A stretch of DNA of 47,326 bases from a virus, in IMG/VR virus record IMGVR_UViG_3300030331_001567, positions 1 to 47,326 of that record; one strand, written 5' to 3'. A program made the translations under genes and the position numbers. This document shows positions 42,342 through 47,326 of this stretch, one piece after another. The notes below the pieces were generated by a model. The model ran no database searches. It saw only the letters and a list, made by a program, of their open reading frames with translations, and had not been told where the DNA came from. The number at the start of each line of letters is the position of its first letter. Within the stretch, counting starts at the first letter, position 1.

Positions 42342-42623
42342 ATGTTCAAAATGAACAATCCTTTAAAAAAACGTAGTAAGGTCAAAGGTGGAGGTACTAA
42401 AAAAGTATGTCTACCTGCGGCCAAAGTACGTTCTATGAGTAAAGCTGAAAGAGCTAAAGTTGTTCGTGCTAAACGTAAAGCTGCTAAAGGTGGTGGCTAT
42501 AAAAGATCAAGCAAATCATTTGTTAAAGGTGCTCGTAAAAAAGGTGCTACATTACGTGATTGGTTTCAAAAAGAAAACTGGGTACAAGTTGGTAACCCAA
42601 GCAAAAAATGTGGAGAAAAATAA
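42342..42623 (+). CDS. Small basic protein with LRDWFQKENW motif
   Basis: 93 residues. Basic N-terminus (PLKKRSKVKGGGTKKVCLPA), a Lys/Arg-rich helix (SKAERAKVVRAKRKAAKGGG), and a conserved C-terminal motif KKGATLRDWFQKENWVQVG followed by KKCGEK. This arrangement recurs in proteins of marine phages and large algal viruses (reminiscent of the DUF5872-type family; recalled, not searched). The two Cys near the ends may pair. Function is unknown; charge suggests nucleic-acid binding. One base separates it from the next gene. Confidence 0.62.
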   Translation: MFKMNNPLKKRSKVKGGGTKKVCLPAAKVRSMSKAERAKVVRAKRKAAKGGGYKRSSKSFVKGARKKGATLRDWFQKENWVQVGNPSKKCGEK

Positions 42624-42624
42624 A

Positions 42625-44778
42625 ATGAAAAAAATACTACTATTATTATTATTACCAATATTTAGTTTTGCACAAAACTGTGCGCCAACACTAATAGCTA
42701 CTGATACATGTATGTATGGTTATGCTAGAACGTGGGTTGAGTGGCAACCATTAGATAGTGGTTGTGTTATAGCTAATGTTCACAGAGGTACACCGTATAA
42801 CACGTACTCTTGGAACTGGTATGATCAAAATGTTACTAATTATTCTTTTTATAATAATTATAGCCCCGGCGATCCTTTTGCTAGTTCAGAAGGTTTTTGG
42901 ATGGTTTTAGAAATGGCTGACGGTACTTTTACAGATACAATATATGCTAATGAATTTACATGTATTGAAGGTTGTATGGATGCGTCATATGATAATTACA
43001 ATCCATTAGCTAATATACCAGATGTTTGTTTAGCGATACCACCACCTCAAGATGATTGTGAAGATACTACAAAAACATCTATAACTATTGAGTTTGTGCC
43101 AGATACATACGCAGGTGAAACATCTATGCGTATATTAAATCAAGATGATAGTGTTTTATATAATATACCACAAGGATTTTTTGGTAGTGTAGGCACTGGT
43201 AATATGTATACCGAAACAATATGCGTACCAATAGGTGATACAATAGAGTTTATGATATATGACTCTTATGGTGATGGTATATGTGGTAGTTGCTTTGGTG
43301 GCGTTGATGGTTACGCTTTAATTACAGATGAGTGTGGTGATACTATATATAGCTTAACGCCAGGTGATAATTTAAACTTTGGTCATGGTGATACATCAGA
43401 TGTGTTTGTAATGAAAGACTGTAGCTGGATACCTGTTGTTGGTTGTCCAAACCCTGGTTACTTAGAGTTTAATCCTTCTGCTGATATAATGAATCCAGCT
43501 TTATGTATAACGCCTAGAGTTATAGGTTGTATGGATAGCACTATGTTTGATTTTAATGCTAGTGCTAATACACCACTAATGGAAGACACTTGTGGTTATG
43601 TGCTAGAACTTACTGATGGTGGTGGTGATGGTTGGTTAGGTGCTTACGTTGTGGTAAATCAATTAGGTAACTCATATGGACCTTATACTAACATAAGTTC
43701 TTTTGTTGAAACTATAAACTTAGAATTAAAATCAAACCACCCAGTTACAATTAGAGCTTACTCACAAACAAGCTCTGATGCTACTATAGATCAAATAGGT
43801 TTTAGATTAATAAATCCAGAAGGTGTTGTTATAGCTTCAGGTGGTACAAACCCTTGGAGTGACAGAATAATGTTGTTTCCAGATAAATATATAGCTTTGC
43901 CAAACTGTCCTACTATATGTACGCCTTATGTCTACGGTTGTATGGACGTTACAGCTTATAATTACGATAACACTGCAAATACTAGTGACGGTAGTTGTTA
44001 TTATACGCCTGGTTGTACAGATCCACAGTATTTAGAGTATTATACTCAAGGTTATGTAGCTGATTACAATAACGGTGATTGTAAAACAGAAGCTATATGG
44101 GGTTGTACTGACAGTACAGCATTTAACTATGATAGCTTAGCTAACTTAGATAATGGTGGTTGTACACCCGTAATATTAGGTTGTATGCAGCCTTTAGCGT
44201 TTAATTATGATGCAAATGCAAATACCGATGACGGTAGTTGTGTACCTTATATATATGGTTGTATTGATCCAACAATGTTTAACTACGACCCAACTTGTAA
44301 CACTGATGACGGAAGCTGTATACCTTATAGCTATGGTTGTATAGATTCAACTGCTTTTAATTATGATCCAAACGCTAATGCAGACAACGGATCTTGCATT
44401 GAAATAGTACATGGCTGTATGGATCCAAACGCGTATAACTATGATTTAACTGCTAACGTTAATGATACTCTTGCTTGTTTATATGATGCTGGTTGTATTA
44501 CTGGTGCAGGCTTTCCTTATTGGTTAAATGATGAGTGTTATGCCTGGGTAATTGAAGTAGATGAATATTGTTGTGAAAACGAGTGGGATACAATATGCCA
44601 AGCAACATATGATTATTGCGCAGGTACTTGGTCTGGTCCTGTACAAAGCAGATACGTACAAAAGAAACTAATAGCTGTCACTGATTTATTAGGTAGACCA
44701 ACTAAAATAACTAAAAATAAATTACTAATCTACATATATAGTGATGGTAGTGTAGAAAGAAAATTAATAAAAGAATAA
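42625..44778 (+). CDS. Exported repeat protein with T9SS-like sorting tail
   Basis: 717 residues from MKKILLLLLLPIFSFAQ, chosen because it gives a clean signal peptide; a longer reading (42460) adds 55 residues inside the upstream gene and is unlikely. Cleavage probably falls before Gln17 (SFA/Q). About ten copies of a ~20-residue Cys-paired repeat (GCMDPxAYNYDxxANxDDGSC type) alternate with two larger Gly/Asp-rich domains (DSYGDGICGSCFGG; DGGGDGWLGAYVVV). The C-terminus, KKLIAVTDLLGRPTKITKNK, then IYIYSDGSVERKL, matches T9SS sorting tails in Bacteroidota surface proteins. Likely displayed or released outside the host. The repeats also occur in host adhesin-like proteins, so the gene may be host-derived. 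The function is unknown; lying beside tail-fibre genes suggests receptor-related activity. Confidence 0.8.
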   Translation: MKKILLLLLLPIFSFAQNCAPTLIATDTCMYGYARTWVEWQPLDSGCVIANVHRGTPYNTYSWNWYDQNVTNYSFYNNYSPGDPFASSEGFWMVLEMADGTFTDTIYANEFTCIEGCMDASYDNYNPLANIPDVCLAIPPPQDDCEDTTKTSITIEFVPDTYAGETSMRILNQDDSVLYNIPQGFFGSVGTGNMYTETICVPIGDTIEFMIYDSYGDGICGSCFGGVDGYALITDECGDTIYSLTPGDNLNFGHGDTSDVFVMKDCSWIPVVGCPNPGYLEFNPSADIMNPALCITPRVIGCMDSTMFDFNASANTPLMEDTCGYVLELTDGGGDGWLGAYVVVNQLGNSYGPYTNISSFVETINLELKSNHPVTIRAYSQTSSDATIDQIGFRLINPEGVVIASGGTNPWSDRIMLFPDKYIALPNCPTICTPYVYGCMDVTAYNYDNTANTSDGSCYYTPGCTDPQYLEYYTQGYVADYNNGDCKTEAIWGCTDSTAFNYDSLANLDNGGCTPVILGCMQPLAFNYDANANTDDGSCVPYIYGCIDPTMFNYDPTCNTDDGSCIPYSYGCIDSTAFNYDPNANADNGSCIEIVHGCMDPNAYNYDLTANVNDTLACLYDAGCITGAGFPYWLNDECYAWVIEVDEYCCENEWDTICQATYDYCAGTWSGPVQSRYVQKKLIAVTDLLGRPTKITKNKLLIYIYSDGSVERKLIKE
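42970..44477 (+). repeat. Cys-paired GCMD...DDGSC repeat array (coding)
   Basis: About ten copies of a ~20-residue unit, each starting GC[MIT]D and ending in Cys, often DDGSC or DNGSC. Early copies are diverged and separated by two larger domains; the last six (from about 43935) are nearly contiguous, for example GCMQPLAFNYDANANTDDGS. Asn/Asp content suggests calcium binding. Copy number may vary between relatives. Confidence 0.85.
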
Positions 44779-44781
44779 AAT

Positions 44782-45186
44782 ATGGCAACAACAACAGCAA
44801 CAATAACATTAGCTAGTGCTGATTTATTATCAGATCCTATATCATTTTCAACAACAGCTGAGCTAACTACAGCAGGAACAGCAACCGGGCTTTCTAATAC
44901 AGCAGGTTTAGCTAGAAAAACAACAGGTGATACTTCTGAATATACTTTACTTGCAGCAGCAAATTACACAGACGATAAGGCTCATAAAATATATTTAAAA
45001 AACATATCAACTACATCAGCGCAATTTTTTGAAGTACAAATAGCAGGCGTTGTAGTAGGTAGACTGTATGCTGGTGATTGGGCGTTTTTTCCTTGGTCAG
45101 CAGATACAACCGGTACTAACTGTGATGTAGATATAACTCCATCAGCAGCAGATATGACTTTAGAGTATATGCTTTTACACGAATAA
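44782..45186 (+). CDS. Tandem small beta-rich protein, copy 1
   Basis: 134 residues, Thr/Ala-rich. Shares the frame MATTTATITLASADLLSDPI, TTAGTATGLSNTAGL and VVVGRLYAGDWAFFPWS, then MTLEYMLLHE, with the next two genes. Predicted beta-rich without signal peptide. Position between the repeat protein and tail-fibre genes suggests a tail or capsid appendage component, perhaps a multi-copy decoration or fibre-base protein. No family was recognised. Confidence 0.62.
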   Translation: MATTTATITLASADLLSDPISFSTTAELTTAGTATGLSNTAGLARKTTGDTSEYTLLAAANYTDDKAHKIYLKNISTTSAQFFEVQIAGVVVGRLYAGDWAFFPWSADTTGTNCDVDITPSAADMTLEYMLLHE

Positions 45187-45210
45187 TAACTAAATAACAA
45201 ATAAAACAAT

Positions 45211-45645
45211 ATGGCAACAACAGCAACGATTACATTAACGAGTGCAGACATTGCTGGTGATCCAGTAAATGTTTCTAAAACTGCTACATGTACAAAAGCA
45301 GGCACAACAACAGATTTAGATCAAACAACTGGATTAAGTAGAGTTCATTTAAGATCAACTACAAACAAAGTATTATTAGCAGCTAACGCTGAAGGTAATG
45401 ATTTAGCAGCTAAAGTTTATATTATAAACAAAGCTACAGATCCTACGCTTTATTGTACAATAACAATAAACGCTCAAACAATAGGTAAACTCTATGCGGG
45501 TGACTGGATGTTTATTCCTTGGAGTCAAACAGATACTTCTGCTAATATAGAAATAGCAGCTACAAACTGGACTGCTTCGACTGGAGACATACCTGTAGAA
45601 TATGCTGTATTCCACGAAGATACTGATTTACTAACTGACGCATAA
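45211..45645 (+). CDS. Tandem small beta-rich protein, copy 2
   Basis: 144 residues, paralogue of the neighbours: MATTATITLTSADIAGDPVN, KAGTTTDLDQTTGLS and TIGKLYAGDWMFIPWSQTDT. The C-terminus is longer (YAVFHEDTDLLTDA). The second half begins with an extra strand pair (AKVYIINKATDPTLYCTITI). Likely arose by duplication with copies 1 and 3. Preceded by a 24-base A-rich gap with an AATATGG start context. No known function. Confidence 0.62.
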   Translation: MATTATITLTSADIAGDPVNVSKTATCTKAGTTTDLDQTTGLSRVHLRSTTNKVLLAANAEGNDLAAKVYIINKATDPTLYCTITINAQTIGKLYAGDWMFIPWSQTDTSANIEIAATNWTASTGDIPVEYAVFHEDTDLLTDA

Positions 45646-45662
45646 TAAATAAATAAATAAAT

Positions 45663-46070
45663 ATGGCAACAACTAACGCAACAATAAGTTTGTCTAGTGA
45701 TATATCTGATAACACTTTAACTGTAGCAAATACTTCTGAGTTATATACAGCGGGTACTACAACAGGTTTAAACACTATGACATCTGTAACTAAGGTTTTA
45801 GCAAGTACTAACCAAGTAGATTTAATAACAACTGGTAGCGTATCAACTACTCACGCTTATGTATATATTAATAATCCTTCAACAGATCACACAGAGTATT
45901 TTATAATAACAATAGGTAATGCTGGTGGAGGATCAGCAACTGATACAGAAGAGATAGGTAGGTTATATGGTGGTGATTGGATGTGGTTCCCTTGGGACGT
46001 AGATGATGATATCTGTATTACACCAAGTGTTTCTACAGACATGACAGTAGAGTACCAAGTATTTAGCTAA
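45663..46070 (+). CDS. Tandem small beta-rich protein, copy 3
   Basis: 135 residues, paralogue of the two preceding genes: MATTNATISLSSDISDNTLT, TAGTTTGLNTMTSVTKV and EIGRLYGGDWMWFPWD, then MTVEYQVFS. It carries a Gly-rich insertion (GNAGGGSATDTEEIGRL). A 17-base gap of AAAT repeats precedes the start. Three tandem, diverged copies suggest either a hetero-oligomeric structure or diversification of a receptor-contacting element. Confidence 0.62.
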   Translation: MATTNATISLSSDISDNTLTVANTSELYTAGTTTGLNTMTSVTKVLASTNQVDLITTGSVSTTHAYVYINNPSTDHTEYFIITIGNAGGGSATDTEEIGRLYGGDWMWFPWDVDDDICITPSVSTDMTVEYQVFS

Positions 46071-46072
46071 AC

Positions 46073-46375
46073 ATGGCTAGACATCATAATATAACAGGTG
46101 AATTAACTCAAGAGCTTTTAGCTGCAGGTGATGCTGTAGCTGTAAGCTCTATATCTTTAGCAAACGTTGAAGGTTCTAATAGTGTTTCTGTTGATTTGTT
46201 TATACAGAAACAAGGTACAGGTAGATTTTACTTTTTTAAACAATTATTACTACCAGCTGATACCTCTTATATATATGATACTACTTTTAATAACAACGCT
46301 GGTCAGTTTGGTTTATTTATTAAACTAACTAAAACAGCATCTGAAACGCCAGCGGTAGATGTAATAATATCTTAA
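46073..46375 (+). CDS. Small beta-rich structural protein
   Basis: 100 residues: MARHHNITGELTQELLAAGD, SVSVDLFIQKQGTGRFYFFK and QFGLFIKLTKTASETPAVDV. Beta-strand pattern with a Tyr/Phe-rich core (GRFYFFKQLLLPADTSYIYD) is common in small proteins encoded next to phage tail fibres. Two bases after copy 3 and one base before the fibre gene, so it is part of the same transcript. No function assigned. Confidence 0.58.
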   Translation: MARHHNITGELTQELLAAGDAVAVSSISLANVEGSNSVSVDLFIQKQGTGRFYFFKQLLLPADTSYIYDTTFNNNAGQFGLFIKLTKTASETPAVDVIIS

Positions 46376-46376
46376 T

Positions 46377-47326
46377 ATGGGAAAGTGGATCGGGCAACAC
46401 ATATTTGATTTAGTAGCTAAGTTTCGTAGTGATGTATACTTAACTAATCAAAGCGCTTTGTATTCTGGAGAAGATGGATTAGGTGACTTAACCATAGTAG
46501 CTAGAGATGTTTTTATAAAAAATGATGAAGTAGATAGCTCTGGAGATACTACTTCTGGTGATCCAACTTTTCGTATAGGATCTAGTGACACTGAATGTTT
46601 ACAAATAGCTAGTAATTACCAAACTAGTACCAAAAGTATGCAGATTGCGCAATTTGCTACTAAAACTGAATCGTCAACTCCTAATGACGGAAGGTTTAGA
46701 TTTTTAGTGGATCAAGTCTCAATATTAGAAATTGATGATGGTGGAATAGATTTTTTCTCAGGATTTGCTGGTGGTATTTCTTTTAACGGAACAGATGTAC
46801 TAACAGATAATGGAAGTGGCAGAACAACTCTTGCTAATATAGATGCTTTAGATGCTACAACTATATCAACAATTAGTAGCGCTGTAAGTTCTGATATAAA
46901 TCACGATTCATTAGAAGGTTTTGTAACAGCAGAACACGTTGACTGGGCTAGTGCTAGCGCAGGTACAATACACTCTACCAATATACCTACATTAAATCAA
47001 AACACAACTGGACAGGCTGGCACTGTAGCTACAATAGCTGGACTAGCACCTAATACGGCTACTACCGCAGCCTCACAACCAAACATTACTTCACTAGGAA
47101 CTCTTACAGCTTTAACTGTTGGTGGTGATTTAACAGTAAATGGCGATACTATTACATTTGAGTCTACAGCTGCAAATGATCCTACAATAACTATACAAAA
47201 TACTACTGACGACACTAATTCACCAAGGCTTAGGTTTTTTAAACGAAGAGAAGATGGTGGTACGCTGCAAGCAGGTGAAGATGGAGACGGTGTCGGTGAA
47301 ATATTATTTAATAGTTTTGACGATAA
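46377..47326 (+). CDS. Tail fibre protein, partial (runs off the window)
   Basis: Open from ATG at 46377 to the end of the window: at least 316 codons, no stop. The N-terminus (MGKWIGQHIFDLVAKFRSDV) is a short helix that may attach the fibre to the tail. After that the sequence is low-charge, Ser/Thr/Gly-rich and beta-like: SLEGFVTAEHVDWASASAGT and SLGTLTALTVGGDLTVNGDT are typical of phage fibres that end in a self-cleaving (S74-type) chaperone or receptor domain, which would lie beyond the window. An acidic Gly stretch (QAGEDGDGVGEILFNSFDD) is at the cut edge. Presumed receptor-binding protein. Confidence 0.75.
   Translation, partial: MGKWIGQHIFDLVAKFRSDVYLTNQSALYSGEDGLGDLTIVARDVFIKNDEVDSSGDTTSGDPTFRIGSSDTECLQIASNYQTSTKSMQIAQFATKTESSTPNDGRFRFLVDQVSILEIDDGGIDFFSGFAGGISFNGTDVLTDNGSGRTTLANIDALDATTISTISSAVSSDINHDSLEGFVTAEHVDWASASAGTIHSTNIPTLNQNTTGQAGTVATIAGLAPNTATTAASQPNITSLGTLTALTVGGDLTVNGDTITFESTAANDPTITIQNTTDDTNSPRLRFFKRREDGGTLQAGEDGDGVGEILFNSFDD

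Noticed and set aside
42460-42624. A 55-residue N-terminal extension of the repeat protein
   Set aside because: It would place the signal peptide internally and overlap the preceding basic gene; the MKKILLLLLL start gives a normal exported protein.
45643-45663. AAAT tandem repeats before the third paralogue, considered as a phase-variable switch
   Set aside because: They are few, in a short A/T-rich leader, and lie outside the coding frame; there is no evidence of length variation.
46997-47215. - strand open reading at the right edge
   Set aside because: It lies inside the tail-fibre reading frame and has the Val/Ala/Ser-rich look of an antisense shadow.
1-47326. tRNA genes, CRISPR arrays, integrase or att sites, insertion sequences, reverse transcriptase/DGR
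   Set aside because: No cloverleaf, regular spaced repeats, recombinase motifs, terminal inverted repeats with transposase or RT motif (YxDD) were seen by reading; small or divergent tRNAs could be missed without a covariance search.

Overview
The window looks like the virion-structure half of a tailed phage genome, most likely a podovirus that infects a marine member of the Bacteroidota (Flavobacteriia-like). All supported genes are on the + strand, closely packed or overlapping, in A/T-rich DNA. Starts follow A-rich leaders instead of Shine-Dalgarno boxes, as is usual in Bacteroidota. Host assignment also rests on two genes whose products end in type IX secretion (T9SS)-like sorting tails, and on four secreted products whose predicted mature N-terminus is Gln. 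Phage type rests on gene order and on recognisable terminase, portal, tail-tube/nozzle and ejection proteins. No integrase, replication gene, tRNA, CRISPR array or insertion sequence was recognised, so this is probably part of a larger genome. The last gene runs off the right end.

Layout. (1) 96-7121, accessory and lysis block: a secreted protein with a T9SS tail, small basic proteins, two small proteins sharing an N-terminal SGNKPS module, a GroEL/GroES pair, a winged-helix-like protein, an HExxH protein, a three-TM holin-like protein, and a 196-residue protein that looks like two GroES-like barrels in tandem. (2) 7066-14711, packaging and head: candidate small terminase, large terminase, portal, acidic scaffold-like protein, major capsid protein. 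(3) 14719-25382, connector and tail: a terminator with a UUCG loop, an unknown 275-residue gene, a second hairpin with a UACG loop, a head-tail adaptor, a T7 gp11-like tube protein and a 2447-residue gp12-like nozzle protein, the last two carrying inserted carbohydrate-binding-like segments. (4) 25390-37937, ejection block: a structural protein, then a GNAT-like protein, an Ala/Gln-rich protein, a 766-residue protein and a 2536-residue multidomain protein, in the order and relative sizes of T7 gp13-14-15-16. The last resembles the 'polyvalent proteins' thought to be injected with phage DNA (HExxH and HAD phosphatase motifs, Cys/His knuckles). (5) 37972-39729, envelope block: outer-membrane-like protein, single-TM coiled-coil protein, exported thioredoxin-like protein. 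(6) 39732-42623, very basic small proteins, including a histone H1-like Lys/Ala/Met protein, with a PAP2-family phosphatase carrying a complete signature among them. (7) 42625-47326, surface and receptor block: a 717-residue exported repeat protein with a T9SS-like tail, three tandem paralogous small proteins, one more small protein, and the start of a tail fibre.

How the parts may work together (inference): the chaperonin genes could help fold very large virion proteins; the ejection block would carry DNA and enzyme domains into the cell; the basic proteins could bind packaged or incoming DNA; and the exported proteins suggest that the phage remodels or decorates the host surface through the host's own secretion system. 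That last point, and the multidomain ejection protein, are the most unusual features here.
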